Shown: piece after piece, positions 14,733-22,935 of the stretch | How positions within the stretch are numbered: the stretch's first letter is position 1 | How the letters are laid out: the number at the start of each line of letters is the position of its first letter | Assembly (NCBI GenBank): GCA_007117065.1 | Contig: SKHI01000018.1 | Coordinates: forward strand, 1 to 34,619 | From: Candidatus Woesearchaeota archaeon | GTDB lineage: Archaea; Nanobdellota; Nanobdellia; Woesearchaeales; SKIA01 | Reading direction: 5' to 3' | DNA length: 34,619 nt | The notes under the pieces: model-generated | What the model was told of the DNA's origin: nothing | The model's input: the letters and a program-made list of their open reading frames with translations, nothing else | The model's database searches: none | Position numbers and translations under genes: made by a program

Positions 14733-15737
14733 TTATGTTTTAAGAAGGGGCAATAATCTGTGTAAAAATATCTCCCAGTCTTCAGTATGAATGCTTGCTC
14801 CGCAAGCTACATCATGTCCTCCTCCATATCCATCAAGCCCGCTGAGCGCTTGCTGTACTGCATCTGGAAGGACTTTTTCTTTACTTCGTAGACTGATATT
14901 CGTTCTTCGCTCATCCCCTCGTGCAATAATTATTATCTCTGCCTCGCTAGTCGCAAGTAGTTCGTTTGCTATGTCTGCTACAAAGCTTTGTTGTTCATGC
15001 TTGAAATAGTGTACGAGTATTCCTTCTTCTATTCGTGCCTGGCTTGCTTGTTGGAGTTGTTTCTCATATGTTTCTATCAGTTTCTTTGTATGTTTATATA
15101 CTGTTTTTGCCTCAAAAGTAGTGGGTTGAAGCAATTCTTGTGGGTCCCGTATTCTTGCAAGTGCATGTACTGTTTGTCTAATATCTTTACTTGTTCCTTT
15201 CATGCTAAAATTAAGTATGCGTATGATTTTTCCTATGGGGGCATGATACAGTGCATCAGTTATCTGCACTGTTTGTGGTGCTAAATCGCTCTGATTTTGT
15301 TGCAGCTCTGCAAGAAGGCAGCTATGCCAATCACTAATACAGCCTGCTGCTGCGAGCCAGAGTGGTCCGCCGATTTCTTTGTATATCCAGTAGCTTGTTG
15401 GCTCATCTCTTCCTTCTTTACAATGATTAATGTATGTTACTGTACTTCTTTGCGGATCTTCTCCGCTATGATGGTCTATCCAGATGATGGGTGTTTTTGT
15501 TCCTTCAAAAAATGCATCGCTCACTGCTGGTTTGTCAAGGATGAGTATAATAGACGGCTTGTATGTTTGCTCATAGCGAAGAAATTCTTCTCCTAGTTCT
15601 GGTCCGCGAGCAGCGCGTATACCAATTGCTTCGGGAAAAGCGTGTTTTACAAGCAAAAAACTTGCGAGTCCGTCAGCATCGTCGTCATAATAAACAAGTA
15701 TCCCGTTTGCTGATGAAAGTGTTTCTCTGAGATGCAT
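14733..15737 (-). CDS. DHH-family phosphoesterase (RecJ/NrnA-like)
   Basis: 334 residues with DHH and DHHA1 domains. Motif I reads YYDDDADGLAS (about 16-26), LDKPA near 70 replaces the usual acidic motif II, IDHH is at 87-90, GCISD follows, and DHHA1 ends in YGGGHDVACG near 308. These are Mn-dependent single-strand or oligonucleotide exonucleases, or c-di-nucleotide phosphodiesterases; archaeal members include the RecJ-like GAN partner of the replisome. The protein is shorter than RecJ and has no extra membrane or binding domain. It is the last gene of the subtilase operon, 14 bp after the Lrp-like regulator. The exact substrate is not readable. Confidence 0.9.
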   Translation of the reverse strand: MHLRETLSSANGILVYYDDDADGLASFLLVKHAFPEAIGIRAARGPELGEEFLRYEQTYKPSIILILDKPAVSDAFFEGTKTPIIWIDHHSGEDPQRSTVTYINHCKEGRDEPTSYWIYKEIGGPLWLAAAGCISDWHSCLLAELQQNQSDLAPQTVQITDALYHAPIGKIIRILNFSMKGTSKDIRQTVHALARIRDPQELLQPTTFEAKTVYKHTKKLIETYEKQLQQASQARIEEGILVHYFKHEQQSFVADIANELLATSEAEIIIIARGDERRTNISLRSKEKVLPDAVQQALSGLDGYGGGHDVACGASIHTEDWEIFLHRLLPLLKT

Positions 15738-15751
15738 ATATGCGTAAATAG

Positions 15752-16183
15752 TTATGAGTTTTTAAGGACTTCTGCTTTTTCTTTTGCTAACTCTTCTACA
15801 ACTGCGTGCGTGATTACTTTGCCCTGTTGTTCAAGTTCTTCAACATATTCATGATACTCCTTAAATCCTGGAAAAATGCACTCGCAAGCGAAGTCTGCTC
15901 CGTTATGAATGCTAAATAAGGTATTTACGTAGGTGCTATTTGTCAATTTTTTTTGTGTTTCTTCTCGTTTTTTTGTCTTGATAAAAATCCATGCTTGTAT
16001 GGGCATGTGTAATTCTCTCCAATTTGCGAGTGTTATGAGGCGCACATTTTTTTGTTTGAGTGCTTTTATTCGATCATGCAGTGTACTTATTGGGGTAGCA
16101 AGTTTTTTTGAGAGCTCGCTGAGTGTCTCTCTGCTGTTGTTGCGCAGGAGGGTAATTAGTTCTTTCTCGGACTTTCGTAGCAT
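15752..16183 (-). CDS. Lrp/AsnC-like winged-helix regulator
   Basis: 143 residues from ATG 16183, chosen because a good Shine-Dalgarno GAGGTGA (16188-16194 on the minus strand) stands 4-5 nt before it. An in-frame ATG at 16225 would add 14 unrelated residues. The HTH runs KELITLLRNNSRETLSELSK, then ATPISTLHDRIKALK, as in Lrp-type proteins. The C-terminal half looks like a degenerate RAM/AsnC alpha-beta domain. The gene overlaps the end of the 98-aa membrane protein gene by 28 bp and precedes the DHH gene, so it likely controls its own operon. Confidence 0.8.
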   Translation of the reverse strand: MLRKSEKELITLLRNNSRETLSELSKKLATPISTLHDRIKALKQKNVRLITLANWRELHMPIQAWIFIKTKKREETQKKLTNSTYVNTLFSIHNGADFACECIFPGFKEYHEYVEELEQQGKVITHAVVEELAKEKAEVLKNS

Positions 16184-16452
16184 GGTGTCACCTCGTATAG
16201 ATGGTCGGTTTTTTTGTGAAAACAAGGCTCTGCTATATAGAATTGTCCTGTTTGTGCCTCTAAGAGTCGCTGTTCAAGTGTTTCTTGTTGGTTACGCAGC
16301 TGATATTGTATGCTTGCATACCCTCCTATTATTCCTGCAACTCCTACTCCGAGTACAAGCAGTCCTGTTGTCGCTATTCTTCTCAGTGTTTTTTTTGTGT
16401 TCTGCAGTCGCTGGGTTGCTTCTTCGAATAATTCATTGTTTTGATAGATCAT
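16156..16452 (-). CDS. small single-pass membrane protein (98 aa)
   Basis: 98 residues. A charged helical N-terminus (NELFEEATQRLQNTKKTLRR) leads into one hydrophobic Gly-rich segment at about 26-49 (TTGLLVLGVGVAGIIGGYAS), then a Gln/Glu-rich helix and a tail with two cysteines. The positive charges before the segment suggest the N-terminus is inside. I do not recognise the family. It overlaps both neighbours (20 bp with the 64-aa gene, 28 bp with the Lrp-like gene), which supports it as a real member of the subtilase operon. Confidence 0.68.
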   Translation of the reverse strand: MIYQNNELFEEATQRLQNTKKTLRRIATTGLLVLGVGVAGIIGGYASIQYQLRNQQETLEQRLLEAQTGQFYIAEPCFHKKTDHLYEVTPCYESPRKN

Positions 16453-16627
16453 TTTTTTCCTCTGTTATAACATATTCTGGATACTTTTCTCTGAGTGTCT
16501 CATAGCTTTGTTCTGTTCGTATTCGTACAATAGGGTGTTTGAATTGTTGTTGTACGTATATGCTCGTATCAGCAATTATTTTTTCAAGTTCCTCTTGTTT
16601 GGTTGCGAGGACGAGGTAGTCTTTCAT
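16433..16627 (-). CDS. small protein (64 aa), possibly I9 propeptide-like
   Basis: 64 residues: a start MKDYLVLATKQEELEKII, a middle strand-like HPIVRIRTEQ and an ending YETLREKYPEYVITEEK. The strand-helix-strand-helix-strand order, short size and YPEYVITEE-type ending resemble the I9 inhibitor/propeptide fold of subtilases; this is a pattern guess, not an established match. Its ATG overlaps the stop of the upstream subtilase gene by 4 bp, so the two proteins are made together. If the guess holds, it would be a folding helper or inhibitor of the protease acting in trans. Otherwise its function is unknown. Confidence 0.65.
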   Translation of the reverse strand: MKDYLVLATKQEELEKIIADTSIYVQQQFKHPIVRIRTEQSYETLREKYPEYVITEEKNDLSKQ

Positions 16628-17859
16628 AGGGCATAATCAGGCCTGATAAGTCCTGCTCCGTATTCTTTTTTATCTCCAAGTGTCTCTGCGGTTCTCGTAA
16701 GTTTGTTAATTGCCTCAGCTCCATAGGCGGTATGCAAAAGTGCGATACTTCCACTCACATGCGGGCAAGCCATGCTTGTTCCTTGTAGTGTCGCGGTTTT
16801 TCCTCCTGGTGCAGTGCTTGTGATTGCTGTTCCTGGTGCACTAAAGGATAGTCTATTATTCTTGGTGCTAAATGTTGCTCGTCGTTTATGTTTATCCGTG
16901 GCTCCGACACTGATGACTCCAGGATAGCTTGCAGGATAGATGTATTCTTCTACTCCGCTGTTTCCAGCAGCTGCTACAAGAGTAATGCCGTGTTTTGTAA
17001 GCTCACGTATAATTGCTTCTTCTACTGGGCTATAGGTTTTGCTTCCCAGACTTGCATTCAGGAGAGGAATGTTTTCTGTTATCGCCCATTCACAGGCGTG
17101 TATAAAGTCACTTTCACGTCCCATACCTTGTTTATTGAGTATTTTTAACGCATATAGTGTTGCTTGTGGTGCGACTCCATACTCTCTGCTTGCTATTGTT
17201 CCTGCAACATGAGTTCCATGGCCATTATCATCCAGGGGGTTGTTTGTTTGGTGTATGAAGTCGTAGCCTTTTTGTTCTCCAAAACAATGTGCTAATCTTT
17301 CGTGTGTATAATCTATTCCCGTATCTATTACTCCGATACGCACACCTTCTCCTTGCGTTTTATTCCATATATGTTGTGCTCCAATTTGTTGAATATTCCA
17401 TACTGTGCTTGCTTGTGCGGGTACACGTCTTGTTTCATACGTTTTTTCTGGTATGAGGGTAACGTCCCGGCAGAGTTCTTGATAGGCGTATCTATCAAGG
17501 TGTATGGTTGCATATGGTACGTGTTTAAACGGTATCGCCTGTGCGTGTTTTATTCTTTGGTCTTGAACAAAGAAGGTATGTGTTGTCTGTTTCTCTTCGA
17601 GAATATCTTGTAATTGTTCCACCAATTCTTCAAGGCCCTTGCGTATGATCAGGGGAGTGGGGTGGTAGAGGCTTCTTTGTGCTCGTTCATAAAGGAGTCT
17701 TGTCTGCATTCGTATCGTCTGCTCCTCTATGGGATTGTGTTTTGCTAAAGAATACAATATGCGTCCAAGCTCCTCTACATCTGCACGAATACTGTCTTGG
17801 TCTATCCCAGGTATGCGCTTGTGTGCAAGAATTTCTTTTGCTCGCTGTTTTAGACTCAT
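16624..17859 (-). CDS. subtilisin-like serine protease (S8), apparently cytoplasmic
   Basis: 411 residues. The catalytic domain (~155-405) has Asp179 in VIDTGID, His214 in NGHGTHVAG, Asn300 in AAAGNSG as the oxyanion residue, and Ser362 in GTSMACPH. There is no signal peptide. The first ~95 residues form an unfamiliar helical domain rich in Glu, Gln and Arg. Residues ~105-145 (AIPFKHVPYATIHLDRYAYQ and on) recall the end of an I9 propeptide. It is probably an intracellular protease activated by removal of the N-terminal region. It is first in an overlapping operon with a 64-aa protein, a membrane protein, an Lrp-like regulator and a DHH phosphoesterase. A CTTTAAAG element about 25 nt upstream fits a leaderless start. 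Confidence 0.93.
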   Translation of the reverse strand: MSLKQRAKEILAHKRIPGIDQDSIRADVEELGRILYSLAKHNPIEEQTIRMQTRLLYERAQRSLYHPTPLIIRKGLEELVEQLQDILEEKQTTHTFFVQDQRIKHAQAIPFKHVPYATIHLDRYAYQELCRDVTLIPEKTYETRRVPAQASTVWNIQQIGAQHIWNKTQGEGVRIGVIDTGIDYTHERLAHCFGEQKGYDFIHQTNNPLDDNGHGTHVAGTIASREYGVAPQATLYALKILNKQGMGRESDFIHACEWAITENIPLLNASLGSKTYSPVEEAIIRELTKHGITLVAAAGNSGVEEYIYPASYPGVISVGATDKHKRRATFSTKNNRLSFSAPGTAITSTAPGGKTATLQGTSMACPHVSGSIALLHTAYGAEAINKLTRTAETLGDKKEYGAGLIRPDYAL

Positions 17860-17946
17860 ATGTTCTTTTATGCGTGTTGCTTTAAAGTGCGTTGTGCGTT
17901 AATAATTGAAAGATTTACAGTGCACACAGAATATTTTTAAAAAAAC

Positions 17947-18021
17947 TAGCGGGGGAAGGATTTGAACCTCCGACCTCGGGGTTATGAGCCCCGCGGGCAC
18001 TCCTGGCTGCCCTACCCCGCT
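17947..18021 (-). tRNA. initiator tRNA-Met(CAT)
   Basis: A 75-nt cloverleaf on the minus strand. The acceptor arms AGCGGGG and CCCCGCT give an A1:U72 pair, and the anticodon stem GGGG/CCCC closes loop CTCATAA (anticodon CAT). A1:U72 plus three G:C pairs next to the anticodon loop mark an archaeal initiator rather than elongator Met or Ile2. The discriminator is A, CCA is not encoded and no intron is seen. Confidence 0.95.
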
Positions 18022-18045
18022 ATACTAGCACAGAATACGAGTTTA

Positions 18046-18053
18046 TTTATAAA
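18046..18053 (-). promoter_or_regulatory. TATA box for tRNA-iMet
   Basis: The palindromic TTTATAAA lies about 28 nt upstream of the tRNA 5' end at 18021, the same arrangement as for tRNA-Gly in this window. Confidence 0.55.
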
Positions 18054-18077
18054 CGTTAGGGATGCGAGTTTTGGGAA

Positions 18078-18548
18078 TTATTTTTTGAGGGCATCTTCAA
18101 GTTTTTGAGCGAGCTCAGTAGCATACGTAATTGGCACATATGGATCATTATCTGAGTGATATACAAAGAAGTATGTGCACTTTTTTTTAATGGCTTTCCA
18201 CTGTATGTCTCGTTGTACAAATGTTTTGTTTAAATCATCAAATGTCTTTTCTCCAAGAAGTCCTGTGAATCCGGAAACAAGAAACACTGTACGAATACTT
18301 TTGCTGCGTTTAATACTGTCTAAGAGAAAAGCGACTCCTAAGCTGTGCCCGATTAAGATGCTATCTTCATCAATAAGTGTCTCATATTGATAAAAATGCG
18401 CTCTCCATGTTTCTATTGATTGGTTCTGTGGTGTTGGGAATCGTGGTACGGCTACTTGGTGCCCGAGCTGTTCTAACTCTTCTTTCATCCAAGGAAACCA
18501 ATTTTCTTCTGGGCTTCCAAATGTTCCATGGATAAGAATTATTTTCAT
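18078..18548 (-). CDS. RBBP9/YdeN-like alpha/beta hydrolase, short at the C-terminus
   Basis: 156 residues. The start KIILIHGTFGSPEENWFPW, nucleophile elbow GHSLG (Ser69) and acid region YHSDNDPYVP (Asp135) match the RBBP9/YdeN serine hydrolases. Family members run to about 180-190 residues and end with a Gly-His-Phe block holding the catalytic His; this protein stops after KLEDALKK, just before that block. The 56 bp to the tRNA-iMet gene hold no GHF in any frame and include the tRNA promoter. So the enzyme either uses another His or has lost activity. A TTTTTATA element about 27 nt upstream suits the start at 18548. Confidence 0.82.
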   Translation of the reverse strand: MKIILIHGTFGSPEENWFPWMKEELEQLGHQVAVPRFPTPQNQSIETWRAHFYQYETLIDEDSILIGHSLGVAFLLDSIKRSKSIRTVFLVSGFTGLLGEKTFDDLNKTFVQRDIQWKAIKKKCTYFFVYHSDNDPYVPITYATELAQKLEDALKK

Positions 18549-18680
18549 ATGATCAGGAATGTTAGATCCTCTATAAAAATTCTGTATCTAACTGAGAAGA
18601 AGGTATGTGCAGATTACCAAACGTATTTTGGTTTATTATGGGATGTTGCTACGTGATACTGTACTGCTCGATTTATTTCT

Positions 18681-19895
18681 TTATTCGTATCTAAGACTCT
18701 CAACAGCGTTTTGTTTGGCTGCTGCTTTTGCAGGGAAGTACCCGCTTGCCATTCCTACGAGTACTGCAAAGAGTATTCCTCCTAGTATGAGCCACCAACT
18801 AATATAGGCGTTTACGTACGGACTATTTAGTGCGATGCTTGCTATGTACTCGATGAGTTTTGCCACTCCTAATCCTACGGCTACTCCGAACACTCCTCCT
18901 ATGAATCCGAGTATCCCGCTTTCTATCAGAAATATGTTTTTTATGTCTTTTTGCGTTGCTCCTATTGCTTTGAGGATTCCTATCTCTTTTGTTCGCTCGA
19001 GTACTGCGGTGTACATCGCGTTCATAATGTTTATTCCTCCTACGAGCAAGCTTATCCCTGCTATTCCTACGAGTACTACGCGTATGATGATGAGTATTAT
19101 GTTAAAGCTGTTAAGGAGGTCTTCTGGTGTTTGTACGGTGAAGTCTTCTTCTCCTTCACGCACCCCTCGTTCTCGTCGCAGCGCGTGCTTCACGTCTTCA
19201 GCTACTGTTGCTGGGTTGGCGTTTGGTTGCGTGCGTGCGATGATCATGTCTGCGGAGTCGCCAGTATCAAGAAGTTCTCTTGCCGCGCGCAACGGCACAG
19301 TAACTGCTCTATCATCAGCAGGGTTTCCTAGTGGCTCAAAGATACCTACTGCGCTGAATCGTTGCCCGTTAACAAATACTCTGTCCCCTACGCGCACAGG
19401 ATTTTGAAATACTGCTCTTCGCGCGTAGTCGCTTCCTAGTATCGCAACGTTATTATCTTGTGAACGTAACTCTCTTCCTTCTTGTAAATCAATAATAAAG
19501 AACTCTCTTGTGAGATCATACCCTTCTTCGGTGTCTATTCCGTAGAGGAAATAAAACCCCACGGTGTCACCTACACGTACCTCTACCGAGCGCACTATCA
19601 TGTACGTCGCCTCTTGTATACCAATCACCCCTGCTACTGTACGCACATCTCTTGTAGTAAGTGGATTACTTATCTGCCCTCCTGCTGAACCAAACGTGTT
19701 CGCACTTGATTGAATAATTATCTTATCGCTTCCTAGTGCAGTGAACTGCTCATCAATCGCGGCTTCTAATCCTTGCCCAAGACTAAGAAGACTAATAACT
19801 GCCGCTATTCCGATAAATATTCCTATTATGGTAAGTATCGATCGTTTCCCTTGTCGACGTATGCTCTGGTACGCGATGCGTGCGAGTTCGTTCAT
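18681..19895 (-). CDS. MacB/FtsX-family ABC transporter permease (second copy)
   Basis: 404 residues with the MacB-type layout. One membrane helix lies near the N-terminus (SILTIIGIFIGIAAVISLLS, about 20-40). A large external domain follows, and three helices end the chain: around 275-295 with VGGINIMNAMYTAVLERTKE, near 325, and near 375. The ERTKEIGILKAIGA coupling segment is typical. Such permeases work as dimers with a cytoplasmic ATPase to move lipids, peptides or lipoproteins, or to transmit force. It overlaps the upstream permease gene by 4 bp and is clearly its paralogue, so a heterodimer is likely. Last gene of the PadR operon. Confidence 0.92.
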   Translation of the reverse strand: MNELARIAYQSIRRQGKRSILTIIGIFIGIAAVISLLSLGQGLEAAIDEQFTALGSDKIIIQSSANTFGSAGGQISNPLTTRDVRTVAGVIGIQEATYMIVRSVEVRVGDTVGFYFLYGIDTEEGYDLTREFFIIDLQEGRELRSQDNNVAILGSDYARRAVFQNPVRVGDRVFVNGQRFSAVGIFEPLGNPADDRAVTVPLRAARELLDTGDSADMIIARTQPNANPATVAEDVKHALRRERGVREGEEDFTVQTPEDLLNSFNIILIIIRVVLVGIAGISLLVGGINIMNAMYTAVLERTKEIGILKAIGATQKDIKNIFLIESGILGFIGGVFGVAVGLGVAKLIEYIASIALNSPYVNAYISWWLILGGILFAVLVGMASGYFPAKAAAKQNAVESLRYE

Positions 19896-21106
19896 CGTAA
19901 TGCCTCCGTAGCAGGTAGTTCTGCTGCGCGCTTAGCAGGAAACACTCCTGATGCCATTCCTGTAACGAAACTAAACGTAAGTGCGCTAAGTATAAGCCAT
20001 AACGGTGTGCTTGCTTGCAGTACGTTTGGTCCAAGCGCTTGTGCTGCGATGAGCTCAACGAGTTGTGCAAGACCTATTCCTAAGAGTACTCCTATTATCC
20101 CTCCTACGAGACCAAGCAACCCGCTTTCTATTAAGAATATTGTTTGAATCTGCTTTTTCGTCGCGCCTATCGATTTCATCACGCCAATCTCTCGCGTACG
20201 CTCAACAACCGCAGTATACATCGTATTCATAATTCCTATCCCTCCTACGAGAAGGCTTATCGCAGCTATTCCTGCGAGTACTGCGGTGACTATACCAAGA
20301 ATATCTTGGAATGTACGCAACACATCCTCGCTTGTTTCTACAGTAAAGTCTTCTTCTCGTTCACGAACTCCTCTGCTTCTGCGTAGATCACGAGTAATTT
20401 CTTCTTGTACAAACGACACATCTTCCGCTCGCTCTGTCATAGCCACAATGAAACTGTACTCGTTTGTAAGATTCAAAATTCTTCGTACATCCTGCTCGTT
20501 CATAATAATTGATGAATCGCTTTGCGGGGTTCCTGTACGCTCAAGAATACCTACCACGGTGAATCGATGCCCGTTTATAGTAAGCTGACGCCCTACTTCT
20601 ACAGGTATTCCGAAACGACTTTCTTCTGCAAAATTACTTCCTATATGTATGCGTCCACGATCATCAGGACTTAACAATCTTCCTTGCGCAGGTACAGGAT
20701 TTAAGAACTGCTCTACGACTGCTCGTTGCGCTCTATCTTCAGGAAGCGATGCGAGAAATTGCGTCCTGCTACGCCTATTATACTCCACGGTCACTGGGCG
20801 AAGTATTCTTCCTGCAGCGCCACTTACTCCAGTAGCTCGCTCTACAACGCGCCGATCATCCTCGGTAAGCGTGACAGCGCTTCCTAATCCTGGGGGGCCA
20901 AACCCTGCTCCTTGTGGCTGTATCGTTATCCTGTTCGCTCCTAGAGTCGAGAACTGATCAGTAATAGCGTCCTCTAGTCCTTGTCCAAGACTAATAAGAC
21001 TCACTACTGCTGCTATTCCAATCAGTATTCCTAGGATGGTAAGCCAGCTGCGCAAACGCCTCTTTTTGAGGTTGCGCAGGGCGTACGTGAACAGGTCTGC
21101 GAGCAT
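19892..21106 (-). CDS. MacB/FtsX-family ABC transporter permease (first copy)
   Basis: 404 residues, the same length and layout as its downstream neighbour: an N-terminal helix in WLTILGILIGIAAVVSLISL, a long extracytoplasmic domain with an acidic FTVETSEDVL segment, and three C-terminal helices including VGGIGIMNTMYTAVVERTRE. Matching blocks in both proteins show an internal duplication within the operon, with the external domains more diverged. Its ATG follows directly on the stop of the COG1361-like gene (TAAATG) and its end overlaps the next permease by 4 bp, so all are translationally linked. Substrate unknown. Confidence 0.92.
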   Translation of the reverse strand: MLADLFTYALRNLKKRRLRSWLTILGILIGIAAVVSLISLGQGLEDAITDQFSTLGANRITIQPQGAGFGPPGLGSAVTLTEDDRRVVERATGVSGAAGRILRPVTVEYNRRSRTQFLASLPEDRAQRAVVEQFLNPVPAQGRLLSPDDRGRIHIGSNFAEESRFGIPVEVGRQLTINGHRFTVVGILERTGTPQSDSSIIMNEQDVRRILNLTNEYSFIVAMTERAEDVSFVQEEITRDLRRSRGVREREEDFTVETSEDVLRTFQDILGIVTAVLAGIAAISLLVGGIGIMNTMYTAVVERTREIGVMKSIGATKKQIQTIFLIESGLLGLVGGIIGVLLGIGLAQLVELIAAQALGPNVLQASTPLWLILSALTFSFVTGMASGVFPAKRAAELPATEALR

Positions 21107-22255
21107 TTATTTCTTCTTTCCTTGTTTTTTCTTGTATCGATAAAACGCGAACCCTGCAATGAGTAGTACGAGTACTATCCATAACCCTGCGCTGCTGCTT
21201 TGTTGTTGTGCAGGCACAGTCACGCGTAATGTCGTTTGTACTTCATGCTCGTTATTAAACGCGTCTAAGAATTGGTAACTAAACGGTACTTGTATCTCTT
21301 CTGCACTTGTCTGTAAACGTATCCGCAGCGTTTCCCAATCATCAGTATCAATGTTTCCTAAGTATGCTCGCTTGTCTTGTGCGCGTAACGTATAACTTGC
21401 TTGTTCTTCAATGATTGCTTGCGCGAACTTTATCTCACTAAGCCCCTTGTTAACTACACGAATGCTTAATTCTAATTCTTCACCTTGCCACTGCACGTTA
21501 TCAACATATGCTTCTGTACGTATAGGCGTGTGTACCTCTATACCTATAGTATCACTAATGGTTTGTCGCACACCATTCTCATCTAAGAAGCTCATGGTAA
21601 ACGGTACTTGATACGTGTTCGCACTTGCTTGCGGTGCTGTTGCGAGCATGAATGTAGTTTGGGTGCTTTGTCGAGCGCTAAGAGCGCCTATAGTGTTCCT
21701 GCTCGTTCCTTGTGCTGGACTAAAAGGAGTTCCTGTAAGCTCTAATTGAACAGTTGCTTCTCGTACGCGGCTACTCGCACTATTTTGTACGGTAAGAGTG
21801 ATTGTTTGCTCTGTACCAGGCACTGCTACTGCTGGCGTGCGCTCAATATGTACTATGTGCAATCCTGATTCTTGCGTAGTAGTAGGTATGCGCATAGTGC
21901 GTTCCTGCCACTCACCATTATCTGATCGTACGCGTACGCGTAACAGTGCTTCTCCTACAGGTGCTTCTGCAAGTATGCGCGCGTTCATAGTCACAAGCGC
22001 ACTGCTTCTAGGAGTTATTGATCCGATGCGCGTGTTTGTTTCTCCTTCTGGGATGATACTCGCACTAGGAATGAGTTCTACCTCTACGTTTCTCATCGTA
22101 GTATCTTGGTTATTGTTATGTACACTTAGATAAAGTGTAAGTACATCTCCTGGCTGTGCAGGGGCGGGGTCGTATCGTTGAAGCGTCGCGTCTGGGACTG
22201 CACTTACCACTGTAAGGGTAAGGAGCAGTGCTACGAGTAATGTTGTGTGTTTCAT
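21107..22255 (-). CDS. COG1361/CARDB-like exported protein with C-terminal anchor
   Basis: 382 residues. A signal peptide covers about 1-19 (LLVALLLTLTVVSA then VPDA). The body is two or three immunoglobulin-like CARDB/COG1361 repeats, recognisable by recurring strands such as YDPAPAQPGDVLTLYLSVHN and TVQNSASSRVREATVQLELT. A single membrane helix at about 355-373 (LWIVLVLLIAGFAFYRY) is followed by a Lys-rich tail, so the chain is anchored with most of it outside. The same protein type often accompanies MacB-like exporters in archaea, as a periplasmic-side adaptor or surface protein. It overlaps the ATPase gene by 4 bp and abuts the first permease gene. Confidence 0.88.
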   Translation of the reverse strand: MKHTTLLVALLLTLTVVSAVPDATLQRYDPAPAQPGDVLTLYLSVHNNNQDTTMRNVEVELIPSASIIPEGETNTRIGSITPRSSALVTMNARILAEAPVGEALLRVRVRSDNGEWQERTMRIPTTTQESGLHIVHIERTPAVAVPGTEQTITLTVQNSASSRVREATVQLELTGTPFSPAQGTSRNTIGALSARQSTQTTFMLATAPQASANTYQVPFTMSFLDENGVRQTISDTIGIEVHTPIRTEAYVDNVQWQGEELELSIRVVNKGLSEIKFAQAIIEEQASYTLRAQDKRAYLGNIDTDDWETLRIRLQTSAEEIQVPFSYQFLDAFNNEHEVQTTLRVTVPAQQQSSSAGLWIVLVLLIAGFAFYRYKKKQGKKK

Positions 22256-22935
22256 GTGACTATTTCTCCATCGCGTAATATCTCTACGCGATCTGCGTAC
22301 TTTGCTGTTTCTTCATCATGCGTTACCATGATGATAGTGGTTCCTTGTTTGTGTAATTTGTTAAGGAATGTCATGACGATCTCGCCTGTTGCGGTATCGA
22401 GGTTTCCTGTCGGTTCGTCGGCAAGAATTATTTCTGGCTCTGCAGCGAGCGCACGAGCGATAGCTACTCGTTGTTGCTGTCCTCCACTAAGCTCGCCTGG
22501 TATGTGATCCATTCGCTCTCCTAACTCTACCATCTCAAGAAGCTCCTCTGCTTTCTTATTTCTTTTCTCTTCATCTATCTCTTGGAACACGAGAGGCAAT
22601 GTAACGTTCTCTTTTGCGGTAAGAGTTGGTATAAGATTAAATTTTTGAAAAATAAACCCAATAGTTCTTCCACGTACACGAGCAAGTTCGTCCTCGCCGT
22701 ACTGAGTAATGTTTTTTCCATCCAAATAAATAGTTCCTCTTGTAGGAATGTCAAGTGCACCTATAAGATTCATAGCAGTACTTTTTCCACTACCACTACT
22801 TCCCATGATAGCAACAAACTCTCCTTTACGTATCTGAATATTTATCCCTTTGAGTGCATGGACTTCGTTTTCTCCCATAGTGTACGTCTTCCACACATCT
22901 TTTAACTCTATTATTATCGGCTTTTTTTGTTTCAT
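22252..22935 (-). CDS. MacB/LolD-type ABC transporter ATPase
   Basis: 227 residues with every ATPase motif: Walker A GSSGSGKST, Q-loop FQKFNLIPTLTAKENV, signature LSGGQQQRVAIARAL, Walker B IILADEPTGNLD and switch His in VTHDEE. FNLIPTLTAKENV and the D-loop context place it in the LolD/MacB subfamily. It powers the two FtsX-type permeases encoded downstream. Its start overlaps the PadR stop by 4 bp and its end overlaps the COG1361-like start by 4 bp. Confidence 0.95.
   Translation of the reverse strand: MKQKKPIIIELKDVWKTYTMGENEVHALKGINIQIRKGEFVAIMGSSGSGKSTAMNLIGALDIPTRGTIYLDGKNITQYGEDELARVRGRTIGFIFQKFNLIPTLTAKENVTLPLVFQEIDEEKRNKKAEELLEMVELGERMDHIPGELSGGQQQRVAIARALAAEPEIILADEPTGNLDTATGEIVMTFLNKLHKQGTTIIMVTHDEETAKYADRVEILRDGEIVT

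Noticed and set aside
18835-19407. 190-codon plus-strand open frame inside the second permease gene
   Set aside because: Ser/Thr/Pro-rich mirror of a certain FtsX-type gene; no independent promoter or family match.
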